From Casuarius casuarius (Eukaryota; Chordata; Aves; Casuariiformes; Casuariidae): DNA of 64,000 nt. The stretch is taken from assembly GCA_003342895.1 (NCBI GenBank), contig PTFA01000042.1, forward strand, positions 5,322,640 through 5,386,639, given 5' to 3'. Below the pieces are notes generated by a model, which did not search any database, was not told the DNA's origin, and saw only the letters and a list, made by a program, of their open reading frames with translations. The first letter of the stretch is position 1, and each line of letters starts with the position of its first letter. A program made the position numbers and the translations under genes. This document shows positions 51,212 to 64,000 of this stretch, piece after piece.

Positions 51212-52335
51212 CTGAAATGAAAACAAAGCAACAAGCAGATATGTGCATGACACAAACTTGTAATATGCATTTAAAGAGAACTAACAGCACATGACAGATG
51301 TCGGTTGTGCCAAGGCAGCACTTACTCCAATAACAGGCATGGCCACAAGGATGCAGACCCAAAGGGGTTTTCTGTTTTTCTGGAGCACAGGTCTAAGCTA
51401 CAGGACTGGAAGTACTGGACTGTGATACATGCACAAAAAATGCTTGTTAAGTACATTAAAGAAGTGTTTTTAGTCACCTCAGCTGCTGCAGTTTCCTGGC
51501 TGCAAGAGGGCCATGCTTTTTGTTTATGCTGTTTGGTATATCAGCCTCCTCAGTGAAGAACTAATGGAAGGTCCTTTTCTGTGACTTACTAGATAAAACT
51601 AGGTCTTCATATCTGCTGCCTCTGCATGACTCAGATTTCTAGCTGTCCTGTTAAGACCCACAGTAGTAATATTGTTTTAAAGCATCATCCAAGACTGAAA
51701 CTTACCTCAGCAATAGCATCCATGAGGAGGGAGAGATATTTCTTTTTTCTGTTGCCTGACTGGAGCAAAACTGTTTATTAACCCTCATGGAATTATTGTT
51801 TTACCAACACTGCCACTGCAGTGTGTGTTCCTTGCTCCAGGTAGAAAATAATACCTTAAAAATTTATTGGTTAATAAATCAATGTCAGATTTTAATATTA
51901 ATAGTCCCCTTGAAACTGATTCTCACCAGATATCACTGTTAGTGGCTGCTTTGCTAACGTGTTAATGGGTCATTAACTAAAACCAGTCATTAACTGCTGC
52001 TGTTACAGTTTCCATAAGGATTTATTAAGGCAACTTTATGTATTATTAAAGAAAAGTTCATGGTTTTAATGTTCTAAAAGTTTGTCTCCCTCAGGCTTCC
52101 ACTGTTATTGCTTCAAAGGTAGAAATATTTACCAAACACATAATTGTGTCACCCAGTTCTATTCTTCAGAATAATATTTCTTGTTCTTAAAATTCCCTTT
52201 TCCCATGTTCTCTCTTCTCTTCTCAAGGAGAAAGTGGCTGTGTATGAAAAATGCGAATGTGCTCTTTATTTCAAAAGAATAGCTTTCTGGCTTTCATAGT
52301 TATTAAAGCATAAGGAGGTGGAACTAGCATATAAA
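51212..52335. other. Non-coding sequence, nothing recognised
   Basis: AT-rich with no supported feature apart from the acceptor-like site at its left edge. Confidence 0.5.
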
Positions 52336-52339
52336 AAAA

Positions 52340-52765
52340 GGATGACTTAAGAAGCTGGGTCTGTGACTGATTAAAGCTACTAAGAGGAAATTCTCCCTCA
52401 CACAACATGTTATTAAACTGTGAAACTCATTGCCACTATAAGTCATTAAGGCCAAGATCATATCAGGATTCAGCACAGAGTTCAAACTTTATACAGATTT
52501 CAGGAATCCTCCCATATGGGATACTCCCAAAAATGAAAATTGTCTTAAACTCTGGAGCATGAGGCTTAGAATTGCCTTAATGACTTCCTGAGGTAATTAA
52601 TTCTGCATTTTAAATAAAATTTGTAATTATTAGGCACCAGGGTGACATACTTACTGGGAAAGTTGCAGTATATTTGCACCTTGTATGATTCTTGAACCTT
52701 TTTTGGGGTAACATCAATGGCAGGATACTGGACCAGACGAAGCTAAGGTCAATCCAGTATGAAAA
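52340..52765 (+). mobile_element. Old CR1-like LINE 3' end
   Basis: The segment reads in the order of older sauropsid CR1 3' ends: a stretch ending AAATTCTCCCTCACACAACA, then AAACTGTGAAACTCATTGCC, a GGCCAAGATCATATCAGG section, and finally GGATACTGGACCAGACGAAG followed by TCCAGTATG. Many substitutions and small indels indicate an older insertion than the copy at 56.1 kb. No reverse transcriptase frame remains. Limits are approximate. Confidence 0.65.
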
Positions 52766-52805
52766 GGCTTACATTCCTACATTTCCCTGATTTCATATCT
52801 CTCTC

Positions 52806-52817
52806 TTTTTTTTTTTT
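52806..52817. repeat. T homopolymer, 12 nt
   Basis: An uninterrupted T run just beyond the CR1-like element. Confidence 0.7.
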
Positions 52818-55800
52818 AGTGGATAGGTGTCAGAAAGCAAGAGTCTCACACTTACAGCTCATCTTATCCTTAGTGTCCTACCAACAGTTTAAAATATCCC
52901 CCTAGTAACAAGCAGTTTCTACACTGTGGCATGAGAAAAAAAAAAGTTTCTTTCAGCGCTTAAAATTCGAGGCAAGTCCATAACCAGCTGTGTGCTACCC
53001 TTCCCCATGTCCCTGGGCACAACTGCTTTGACTTCACCAAGCTCCTGCTAAAAGGTGCGGAGGTGTGGGAAAGAAAGGGGAGGAAGAAGGAACTTGCCTC
53101 ACCTAAGTGCATTGCAAGAGCTGAGTTTTTGTGGCTACTCTTAACTTTTCTAGGAATTTCACGGTAACATGCCACCGGTGGAGATTGCTGTATGTTGGAT
53201 GGTGCATGAGCGCAGGCTGTCAGCATGAAGAAGTGTTGAATACTCTGACTCCTTCAAAAAAAAACATTTAAAAATTATATTGTCATGAATATTGGCAGAT
53301 CTTATTCATTGTCATCTTATGTGAACCCAAACAAATCAAGCCATCAAGCCACAGTAATTTAAATCACCACAGAAGTAAAACTCTGATTTACAGGCTGCTA
53401 AAGATTAGTAACCTGGTACTAAATGGTTCAAATTACATCCTGTATTGTTATCTGTGGATAAGCTGAAATTATTTATGAATGCTGTATTTTCTCCAAATGG
53501 CCTGGATTTATTTCATCTCTGCAAGGCAATGTTATAGAGATTCATCTAAGAGTATTGCAGTGATAATGTCTTAATTTATACCTCTTGGGGAAAAACAGAG
53601 AAACACAAGGCTCGTGAATGATATCTGATGATAAAACTTCATGACTTCCCTTTTTTGAGAAATCATCTGTGAAATGTTCTTGTATATTAAAAAAAAAACC
53701 TTCAGTGCTATCCCTTAAGCACCTTTTCCCACTGAGGTTCCTATAGCTGAATACTAATTCATGAAAATGCCTGTGTTTTTGCCTGCTTAATTATAATATT
53801 TATAGCTAGAGCTGAACTGTCTTTTTTTTTTCACCAGCAAATGCTAGTTAACTGAATAACTGGTTGCTCTCAAAACGTACTGCACCTTTGTAAAGCAAGA
53901 ATTCATTTAAAAGAATTCATTTAAAAAAGAAGTGAGTGGTGTATACAATCATCAAACTTATGTGTAACTGCTTTTACATAAGACAATGGGTTTCTAGTGA
54001 TAAAAATCACAGTCCTCCAGATCCAAGTGAACCTTGTAAATCAAAAAGGCTCATGCTTGATCATTAGAAGCACTCTCTAGTCTGGCAAGACTCAGATTTT
54101 TTCCTACGAGTAAAGAACAAAGGTGCTCCAGATCTAAAGGCTAGAAGAAATTCTGAACATATGTGCTTAAGATCATTTTTAACAAAGATAAAATTTACCA
54201 TATAATATATTATGGAAATAAAAAAATTATGAATGGCATTGGACTATGTGAAAAGATGTCTCACATAGGAGATGGGCAAAGATTTCAAGATTCACAACAA
54301 AAATAGTCCTTAAGAGAAGAGTTTACTACCATACTTCAACTAAGACAGGTCACAAAAGCCCACTCTGCTTACATCCATTCACAACTCCCTAGCGTAATAA
54401 AATAAGCTCCTTTTAATTTCCATTAAGAGCCTTAAATATGAAGCCACCTTCTCACTTCCATTCAGCAAACCATCAAACTCCAGTTTTCATGATCCCCAGG
54501 CATGCTGGTCTTATATATCCATTTCCATATCAAATGCCTGTATTTTTATTCTCATGCTGTCCTTTCTACGTCAGAAAATTTACCCTTCAAAATTTTTGAA
54601 AACTATCCTCTGTTCAATCCTTTCTCAGGTCCTCTCTCTGCCATGATCTGCCATGATGATGTCATTATAATTTTTTATTCATTCCATGAGAGAGAATCTG
54701 TAACTTCTGCTGAATTCTTTTCTAAGTATTCCTGTGCCTTCCCAAAATACCCTCATCCACTTTGTTTCTTTTGCCTACCAGCCCTACTCTGTCTGAAACG
54801 TGTTGTGTGCTTTCTGCAACAAAGAATATCACTTTTTTAGATTTCTGTAATAAGCCTAATACAACATGTATGTGATTCTTAGGGCTCAAAAGTGGTATTA
54901 TTAACCCCAAATGATTACGAGCCTACAGGAATTTACCTATACACATGTGGAGTTTGAATTATGCTGATAATGGTAAAAGAAAATGGGAATGAGTGATTAA
55001 TGGGAAGAGCCTATACTGCTGCTCTACAGAATAAAATTGCATTCGATGCTTTTCATATAGGTAAGAACCTATCCCACCCTCTACTACTTTTTTTTTTTTT
55101 AAATAAACAGCAGGAATTTCAGACCTCAGTGGATGCTGGAAGAATCACTAATAGAATATGGACTTTTTCATCAGACCCTTGCATTGACACCGGTGGGCTA
55201 TATTGGTACAGTACTGTTGATTTAGCCCAGGACCACCAATCTAAGTTTATGGGACAATTCTTCACTACTTTGTATCTTGCATAGGTCATTTGCACCTAAG
55301 CAACATGCACACTGACCGTTCTATCTCACTCTGCAGAGCAGCTGAAAGTGAAAGACAAGAGGACAAAAACCAACTTTTACACATTACTGTTCCCTAACCA
55401 TCTAACCAAGTAACTTAAATTAAAGGAGTAAAAAGCAAGGTGGAGCATTAGGAAAACTCATGGGATAAATCATAGCCTACCTATTTATCATTCAGGGATT
55501 CACTGCTAGTTGATAAAATGAGAACACTAAATCACATATATGCAAACTGCTAAAATTAAAAAGTTCAATTAACAAAATTGCATGTCTCTGTCTCTTCTCA
55601 AACAATGAGGATGTTAACATGGGTATTCTGTTCTTATTTATTATCCATACTATATTAGCACCTACAAGACTCAATTATAATCAATGGCCCTGTATCCTAG
55701 TAACCAGTCATCCTTGCCTTAATTTGTTTACAACCTAAGAAGAGAGGCCTATCTACATGGCCTGATGCAGCCAGTTTCACATTAATTCTGCCAGTCCTCT

Positions 55801-56127
55801 GAGTTAGCCAGGTATCAGTCAGCTCCAGTCCAGAAGCCATAACACCACATTAAAGAGGCACTGAGAGAAATGTCTTATCACCATGGGCTAATTACTGCAC
55901 TAACAAGGCCAAGCTCTGATTCACATCTTGCAAGCTCTGAGTTGGGGTGCAATTACGCCTACCTATATCAGAGAAGAGGTATGAGGAAAACTGTTAATAC
56001 TACTAGGACTAATAAAACTTCTCTGCTGGAAATGGCTCTTTGCAGAAAAATGACAGTATAATAAAAATGGAAATTTCACAGAGAACATTCAGTTACATCA
56101 AATTTCAGTTTTGGATTGTACAGTATC
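52818..56127. other. Non-coding AT-rich sequence between the two CR1 copies
   Basis: No exon supported. It holds a 14-bp tandem duplication, a duplicated TCTGCCATGA word at about 54638-54655 and a 13-T run at 55088-55100. Frames up to 112 codons show no family motif. Confidence 0.55.
53898..53925. repeat. Perfect tandem duplication, 14-bp unit
   Basis: AGAATTCATTTAAA occurs twice in direct succession. Confidence 0.85.
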
Positions 56128-56368
56128 GGGACAAGAGGCAGTGGCCACAAACTGAAATTCAGGAAATTTCATCTGAACATAAGAAAAAGCTTTTTTATTG
56201 TGATGGTGATCGAACAGTGGATCAGGTTGTGGATTCTACATCAGATATTCAAAACCCAACTGAACGTAGTCCTGAGCAACCTGCTCTAGTTGACCCTGCT
56301 TTGAGCAGGAGGCTTGGACTAGATGATCTCCAGACTCAACCTCAACTCTTCTGTAGTTCTGTAATTCT
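56128..56368 (+). mobile_element. Truncated CR1 LINE, avian-type 3' end
   Basis: The order of landmarks is that of the avian CR1 3' end: GGGACAAGAGGCAGTGGCCA, CAAACTGAAATTCAGGAAAT, CATCTGAACATAAG, AACCTGCTCTAGTTGACCCT, then GGACTAGATGATCTCCAGA and a degenerate TTCTGTAATTC tail. A stretch that normally names the first of the two GAACAGG/GTTGTGGA sections is shortened. The 5' truncation is typical of CR1. A 117-codon plus-strand frame at 56040-56393 is its tail read through and not a functional protein. This is the strongest evidence that the organism is a bird. Confidence 0.85.
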
Positions 56369-56794
56369 TTCACATAAAACCTTTTTTAAATAAAATCCTT
56401 TTAAAGAAAAATTTTAAGTCACTGAAGAGAAACAGTCAAAATCAGAAGAAAATTCTTTCCATGCTAAGAGAGAGATAAGGTAGATCACATGAGGTGGAAC
56501 TCCTCTCTCCAAAGCAAAGAAAGCTCAGCTATCTCTCACTTCAACATCCAAAATTACAAGAGGTGAATCCCAGTCTTCTTAACCAATCATAGTCAGCACC
56601 CACATTGCCAATAAGGAGCAAAGCACACAGCAATTAAAGACATGCTATCTGGCACAACACATCACCATACAAAAATCAACATCCAGAGCTAGCTAATTAG
56701 TCTGAGAGGAACACAATGCTAACAAGATAATATTGCTTCTGGCACCCACGATAACTCAAGTCTCTCTCTATGACAGGGCTTTTTTGCTGAGTGG

Positions 56795-56870
56795 CTATAC
56801 CCCAAGTGATTTGCTCAGGTCTGTGACAAGCCAGGAATTGAACTCCATTGTAGGCAGTCCTACAATAGCA
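56795..56870 (+). mobile_element. MIR-like ancient SINE fragment
   Basis: CAAGTGATTTGCTCAGGTCT then AGCCAGGAATTGAACTCCAT and AGTCCTACAAT follow the MIR 3' wording AAGTGACTTGCCCAAGGTCA, GAGCCAGGATTTGAACCCAG and AGTCC. It lies about 430 bp downstream of the CR1 copy. Confidence 0.5.
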
Positions 56871-59800
56871 GCAAAAACAGAGGATTTGGTGCTCTTTTCC
56901 TGTGTGCAAAGACTTAGTGAGATATTACTATGAGGAGTGAAGTGCTCCATGATGGTAGAATCCCATGCAAGATCTACAGCTCCTCCCCACTTTTAAGGAA
57001 CTGTAGCTGTGCAAAGAGGGGGAACCGATCACCAGAGAGCCACCTTGCAAGATTCTGAACAACCAAATCCCAACTTGACTGTTAGAGAAAGACAGATGAT
57101 CACGTTATCCACTGGCATGAGGAATCACACAGAGCAAAATCTGTGGTGGTTAGAACGCAGCTATATGGCTGATCATGCTTGCATAATCGTATTAAAGATT
57201 TTCATTCATTTCTGCTTGTTAAAGTAATATGACGACTTCCTCTAGTTTCAAACATGGCAATGAAAGGAAGCTTTACTTTCCTGAGCCTGCTGTGCAGCTT
57301 TAGTGCCAAAGGCAACAGCTTTTTAATCCAAAGCAAGAGTTACAAGATGAAATACGTTTACCAGGGAAGGGTGATGGGGGAGAAGAAATGAAAAAAAAGG
57401 AAATGGGCCCTTCTCACTTGTCCATGTATAACCGTGTGAGCTAAATTAAAAACATACATTGTCAGCTGGAAACTCATTTGCGAGAAGAACTGTTGGCAGG
57501 TTTTGACAGCATACAGGTAGAGCAGGGCTACAGAGCTGCATATCTTTCTCTTCCTCTTGGCTGCTCAGTAGTATAGAAGCGAGAGTGGAGGAGCAATTTT
57601 ACTGCAAGGCCAAGATAGCTTTTATGAAGGCAAGCCACAGCATTCAAAGGACAGTATGTAAAGGAGTGTCTGGTTTGGATTCCATTTATAACACAGAGCA
57701 GGACAGAACTAGACTTGGAAATAGAAGCCTATGGCTCTCCCTCAGGGACTTGCCACACAGTAAAGGAGGTGCCAATTTCGAAACCCGAAGATTGAAAAGT
57801 AGCAATCATGAAAGGGCAGGCACCTTCTCCTCCAGCCCACTCGATCCTCTGTCATTTTAATAGACACAAAACAGTAGCATCAGTTCATTTCCCACTGCTG
57901 CCAGCTTTACATGGAGCACACAGAGACATGCATCGGGAGCACATGAATCAAAAGAACATGAATCGGCAATATCTATGTGGCTTAGTTCTGTGCCAACAAG
58001 ATTAAAGAGACTTTTACCCGGTGACTTCAATAAAAGCAGAACCACAGCCTGAATATCAGTGTTTCAGGTCTTATTCCCTTGCTCTCCATGCTAGATGATA
58101 TTAAAAAAGGCTCGAGCTATCATTATAGTTTTTAATTCAGCTGGTCAACTCAGTTTCAATGTTTACATAATATTTTCAGTCTCTCCTCACCACTGTGGTA
58201 ACACCTATGTCCATCTGTTATATGAGTCTCCTGAAAAAGCAGAACTTACTGTTTTCAGAGACAGTAGAGGGTAGCTCAGCCCTCCTCTCACAATGCCCCT
58301 CTACATATTACTAATTAGGCAAAGAAAAAAGCAGCTTTTGCCTTTCTAGGATTAAACTACTGAAATGACAGAGGGTTGTTTCTCACTTGAGAAAGACTAC
58401 ATTTGCTGCTACCTTCACTGGTCTTCAGCAATAGGGAGTTATGCAGGATCAGGCAGGGATTGCTCCGACAGCTGCTGGTGCAATTCCTGCATAGGCTTCC
58501 AGCACCTTGTAGTGTCTGCACTTCCTACAGCTTCTTGAACTGCTCCTTACAGCTCTCTGGAAACACTCTGCACAGGTTGCTAGTCTCTCTCATGACCATT
58601 CCTCACTTCACTTGACGGGTTTTTTCTTTTATAATTTTTTCCCCATTTTTGTTTTAGTTTCCCAGAATAATGAAGCCAGAACAAATATTGTCTGCTTATT
58701 TTCCTGGAACTATTTTTAGACAAAAAGTGAAGGAAGATAAGCTCATTGTTTCTATGTTTGAATTAACTACTCTCCCCTTGCATGTGCTGTTCAGACTGTC
58801 AATTTGAATTGTATATTGCTGACTATTTGCAAGTCATTATCAGACCAATAAACCAAGCATAACAAACTCATAGTTCTTGGGTATATTTAGTGAATTTATT
58901 GAAGACATTTTAAAGAGGGGATTTTTCCTAGTGAATATTTTTCTTTGTTTCTTTCCTTAAAAATTTCAGTCTTTATCTCAAAAACTCAATTGAGGTATCT
59001 CTGGGATTTGGTGCTAGCTCTTTTAGTTCTTCTTAACTGTGTAGTTTAAGACTTAAGTCAACATCTGATTAAAGGCTACAATTTTTTTGAGTAAGGATAG
59101 AGTGGAGAAGAGAATTGTGGTCACATGAAGAATGACTGATGGAAGCATCAGTAGGTGACCAGAATTGATTTTTTGGCTTGCTTTTTAGCAAAGGTTTCTT
59201 TAAATGTGTGTGGGAATAGATGTTAGTATTTTACACAACAGGAACACATAATCTCTCAGACCTTTGTGCACTGTTACAGCAAATAAAATGCACATGATTA
59301 AATTAATATTTAAATAATATATATAAAAGGATTTAACATAGCCACATACTGAAAAGATATACTACAATATTCACATCTTAAAAAAAAACCCCACTTACAT
59401 TCTAGTGAAGAAATTGAGAATCTCTGCTTCATTTGCAAAGTACTGTAGCAGAGCGACAGATGAAGTGTTGTAGAAGAGGCAGGTATTACATATGACTAGT
59501 ACTGCTAATATGGTTTAAGGATGTTTTTCTTACAAAAAGGGAAGAGAATGGACTAAAAGTATATTCATGGAGGGCACCAAAAAAATAAAATTACATTTTT
59601 TAGGAACTGGCAAAATGATACATTTATCTACTAGTTGCTAGGTAAATTTCTTTCCTTCCCAACATAAGGTTCTTGTAGACAGTGCCAACATGCACTTGTG
59701 GAGGAGGAGGGAAATATTATTCTCAGACATGCAAAAGAAAATGCCAATGATATCCAGAACATTTAGCTTAAGTATAACACTGGTATTAGTGAGAAAAAGC

Positions 59801-62242
59801 TAAGCTGTGGCTTGCAGCTGCAACTATTAGTTGACTGCATGTGCAATTAATTACCTTCCACAAAATTCAAGTCAGTATTTGTGACTAGAATATTTATTGG
59901 TAATCGCTGAGTAAGAAAGCAGCCGCTCACAACTGATCGACACACAAACATGTAGTCTCCAAAATGCCGAACTGCATTGACTTGTCACTTTTTTGTGATA
60001 CGGTGTGACAGAAGGCAAAGCTGAAAAAGCCAAAACCCAAAACATATACTATAGCAAACAGACAGAGGAAAACAGCATCTTTATACCTACATGTAGTAAC
60101 CATATCTCTTCCTCTCTTTAAAAAAACACTAAAACAAGTACAACAATAACTGCTGAACTACATAGTTATTCTTAACTGTGTCTTTTCTCCACTAATGCCT
60201 ACGTTCCTCTCTTTATCTGTGTGCTTAGCCCGTATGAGTAAGATTACACATCTACACAAAGATTTAAAGGATCTGGGACCGCAGACTTCGGATGTTCATC
60301 AGTGGGATACAGGAACTAGAGATGCCACTCTGTAGCACAATTTTTACAGTTACTTCAGTCTAGAAGGGATTAGACCACAGTTTGATTTCAGTGGGGCTAC
60401 AGAAGCCAGGAGGAGGCTGCAGTGTGTTTATACGGGTACTCTAAAGAGTTGGTTCACTCTAACATGATTTGCCTAGACAGTACAAATCAAGAACAAAGAC
60501 ATTTTGTGTTTTTGTGATCTTTTTTATGCATAGACAGTAATAATCTGCACACAGCCAATGAATGGAAGATGTCTTCCATGCAAAGACCACCTCCTACACT
60601 AACTTTAAGGACTAATGCAGAAAACTTCAAAATGAAAGCACTGATATTTGCAGCTGATAAACCTGGCCCTCAAGTTGAGCGCTACTGTAGCTCTGTATTT
60701 TCTTTGATAGCACAAAGAATGATACACATAGCATACACTGATCAGTGGTTTCCTAGGTCAAGTAGACAAAAAGCTTCCTCTGAGATCTGAGACAAACAGC
60801 AGTTCAAATCCCAACAGACTCCTCATATACATTACATTTCCCCTATTAGACTCCCCCATACTCAGAGAACCTGCGCATGTCTCTCTGCAGGAGAACAGAT
60901 TCAAGGTACAGCCACACTGATATTTGGAGTTAATCTTGCAGCCACCCTCAACCAGCTCCAGTAAAATAAGCCATCCTTACTTCATGTGATCTGCGATGGA
61001 TTAAGGTGTGGGATTAGGTTGATCCTAACTATCAAAGCAGACATTGACAAAGACGGTGCTTCTCACTTTCTCAATGTATGTTATGTCTCCCTCTTAAGAC
61101 TGCAGTGTACCTGAGGCGGCTGTGGATTAAAGCCATAGTGTGTTTGCCCTGTCATGTGTAGCTATCCACTCCTGCAAGAAGTCCAAACAAAACCAGTATT
61201 TCTGTGACTGAGGAGACTGAAAGAAGAATATCCAGATGGAAACTTTGAATAAATATTCCAGCTGAATGTGAGTTTGGACTCACATGCTCTGTGGTCAGGC
61301 ACAAAGGAGAGGATGTAGCACTTACTGAACTGTGAATTACAGAAACTAATTTCCACGTGTGACAATAAGGCCAAATACGTTATAATCACTGTCAACAGTT
61401 CTTGGAACATCACTCCTTGTCCAAAGGAAGTAGTGAAGCCAAAACCTGAGTCCCATATGGAAACAGTGAAATCTCCTGAACATTTCCTCTGTTGAACAGG
61501 AAATCACAGTTATAACGAATGTCTTGGTTCAATATGTCCTGCATTCCCAGTAGTAATGGTGAGTCAGACTGAATATTTTCTTTTCTGTCAGCTCTCCATC
61601 AGTTTAAGTGAATGCCTGATGGGAAGATCTTCATGAAAGGCCATAGGAAGACTGCCAATAGCAGGACTGGTGCGAGACTAGGACTTAAACTTAGGAGGAC
61701 TGTACATGAGCATAGGAATCACATCTCTTGAAGTGTGTATTTCAGAAACACCTATCTGCTGCAACAGCACAAAAGGCAGTAGTAAACTTAATGTAGTAGA
61801 ATAAACAATATAAACAGATACAAGTCCAGAAGTCCGAATCTTGCTCAAATCTCCAGCCCTGCTCAGATGTGAGGTTAAAGACTAGAGTCTCTACAACTAT
61901 AAAATTGTGATTTCATTTTGTATTCTAAACAAAACTTTTTAAATTTTCCCCTACTTAATAAATAAAGTGTTAAGAAATAAAAAATATTTCTCCTTCGGTC
62001 TGTTGTAAAATGGAAGCTTCCAAAAGCTTGAACATCTTGAATATTTTTTTCTTGAAACAGATCAGGTTAATTGATCTAGAAACCTCTTTTGTTGTTTACT
62101 CCTCCTTCTAAAATAGCTTCTTTTTATAGCTTTACACTTTTTTTGCTTTTTATCAATAGTTTTACACAAACTAAGATACTAAAAAGATATTCACTAATTA
62201 TACTATCTGAAACCAGACAGGGAACATTTCCTTACAAATCTT

Positions 62243-62268
62243 AAAAAAAAAGGGGCGGGGGGGGGGGG
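62243..62268. repeat. A run followed by interrupted G run
   Basis: About nine A followed by GGGG-C-GGGGGGGGGGGG (12 G at 62257-62268). It is G-quadruplex-capable and its length is likely uncertain. Confidence 0.75.
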
Positions 62269-62935
62269 AAGGTGCAGACGTTTGCAATGTATTTAAGCAG
62301 TGAACATTAAAATTCCCGGAGAACTTGGGAATTAGTTCACAGTTACCTATTAATTTACAATTCCACCTGGAAATCATGTGAAAATCTCAATTTTAATAGT
62401 TTATACAAATGAACTTTATCTTATTCTGACCAAGTTCCCATAGGAGTTCAAGACTCTTTCTGGATTAGAAATTTGTAAAGTGACAGAAAGGACAAGATAT
62501 ATAAACTTCAGCAAAACCAGTATTGTTTAGTGCAACAGTCTGTTCAGTAGCTGCTTTGCAAGTTTTCAGCATTTTATTTGTTCTTTATTTTTGAACTTTA
62601 TTGAAAAAATAATCAAAGACGTTTTCACCAAAAGGATACGATTTCACTGAAAGAAACAAGGCATCCAAAGGAAAGTACTAACACAAGATCAGAAAGATGT
62701 GCATCTTTATAAAATAAAAGCAAAACAGTGTTTTCCTGAAAGGGAAACTTTTAATGCCTCTTCAAGGGATGACAAGGATAAATGTCAAGAGACGGTATTC
62801 TATATTTATACTGAATATACCAAAGAAGAATATTTTATAATAGGGGTAGATGCAGTCATTCTCTTACTGACAGGAAAACTACACAGTCTCTTCACTGTTG
62901 TCTGATATGCAAATGCATTCTCAATACCTTGAATA

Positions 62936-62972
62936 TAAACACACTCACACACATAAACACACACACATGCAT
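62936..62972. repeat. (CA)n-rich patch
   Basis: CACACTCACACACATAAACACACACACATG, a degenerate CA microsatellite. Confidence 0.75.
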
Positions 62973-64000
62973 ACAGTCATACCTACCAGAGAGAAAGTAA
63001 ATAAAAGAAGTCCCAAAAGCGCATCCTCCAATAACAACCATACATGACAAAGGAGGAGAGAGAGAACAAAACTCAGAACAAATATTAGGATGATTAATTT
63101 CATAATCACACATTTTAAAAGACATTTTTCTAAGATTAAAAACAAGCGAACACTGAAACATGATACTGAAATTTAGCAACTACTCAAACCAAAATTGTCA
63201 CAGCACAAGTTTTCTATATTCTTCACTGTGGCAAGATACATTTCCAACAGAATTCCCCAGGCAGTTTACTGATTTTAATTCAAACTTTCGTAAATCAAGA
63301 TGAATCGATGAGGAATTAAGTCAATGGAATCATTCTAGCATAAAACTGCAGTAATTGAGAAGAGACTCAGAATCAAGAGATGCAAGGTTACATGTGAAAA
63401 ACTCTGGGTAATGGGCAGCTGTACTTGCATGACAATATAAAAAATCAGAAATAGATACACTGCAAAGAACTTGTATCAAAGCTTACCATTCTATCTTTGA
63501 GCTAATCTTTTCTGCTGTTGTTGGCGGTAAACCTATTTTCAACATAAAATTCATTTATATGCAGGCCAGATATCTGAAACAACAGTACATTTATTATTTT
63601 TGCAGTACTTAGCAAAGTTCAGCAATTACAGGCTTTACTAAACAACACTTAAATAGTCAAAACATGATAAGTAAATGATGAAGTAAAATAAAAATATTTG
63701 AGAGTAATGTACCACATTTTCACAATAAATTTATGAGGATACAGTTATAAAAAATTCTTCGTGGTGGCATTACAATATAATATTGATGTCCTTTCCTCTG
63801 AAAAATAGACATCTATCTGGCTGTTGCACAGTGTGATACATACTAATAAAGTAGGTATAAACCTGTTAGCAAATCAACACAAAAATGTATCTCATCTCTA
63901 TCTGGAGACACTGTATGTTGTATTTAAGCATAATTGGTGTCTATCCTGGGACCCTGAATGCTATATTTGTTATTCAGAGCATTTATTTATATTCTTAATT

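Larger units (their letters stand above)
56369..64000. other. Non-coding AT-rich right end of the window
   Basis: No exon supported. It contains a MIR-like piece, an interrupted G run and a CA-rich patch, listed separately. Frames of up to 95 codons overlap at random and show no family motif. Nothing ties this part to the gene at 33.7 kb except that it lies upstream of its promoter. Confidence 0.5.

Noticed and set aside
56040..56393. 117-codon plus-strand frame
   Set aside because: It is the CR1 3' end translated; not a functional reverse transcriptase.
1..64000. CRISPR arrays, operons, phage or other prokaryotic systems
   Set aside because: Sequence character, CR1 elements, splice donor and CpG island show a vertebrate genome; no spaced repeat array is present.

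Overview
This window is vertebrate nuclear DNA, most likely from a bird. It is AT-rich and almost entirely non-coding, with no operons, ribosome-binding sites or dense reading frames. It carries a truncated CR1 LINE 3' end with the avian-type tail at 56.13-56.37 kb, an older CR1-like copy at about 52.34-52.77 kb, and several eroded pieces resembling MIR-type SINEs. A CpG-island promoter with a conventional splice donor at about 33.5-34.4 kb confirms that it is a vertebrate gene region. A bird is preferred over another sauropsid because of the CR1 tail, but the species cannot be named.

Layout. From 1 to about 33.5 kb there is AT-rich sequence with simple repeats and old retroelement fragments. 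An isolated CpG cluster at about 27.6-27.8 kb holds two back-to-back perfect 16-bp palindromes and a perfect three-unit heat-shock-element match. If the minus-strand gene at 33.7 kb is real, this whole left part is probably its first intron. From 33.5 to 34.4 kb lies the CpG island (copy A), with a minus-strand first coding exon starting MWMLAVALLQSISH and ending in a good GT splice donor. I could not identify the gene. From 34.4 to 44.1 kb is AT-rich filler. From 44.28 to 44.99 kb is a second copy (copy B) of 708 bp of the island, base for base identical by eye and in the same orientation. Its flanks are different and full of small fold-backs. From 45.0 to 64.0 kb is AT-rich sequence with the CR1 and MIR-like pieces and one weak exon candidate on the minus strand at about 51.1-51.2 kb.

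The main observation is the perfect copy of a promoter plus first exon 10.7 kb upstream of the native one. The native island has GC-rich shoulders on both sides, while copy B is cut sharply into AT-rich DNA. At its left edge is a 19-nt insertion that looks copied in inverted orientation from the neighbouring bases. This is either a very recent templated insertion giving the gene two identical first exons, or an assembly error such as gap filling with a GC-rich contig. The sequence alone cannot decide. Perfect identity through microsatellite tracts favours an artefact or a very young event.

Almost all open reading frames here are chance frames in AT-rich DNA or GC-rich shadow frames of the island. 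I found no intact protein-coding gene, RNA gene, CRISPR array or virus.
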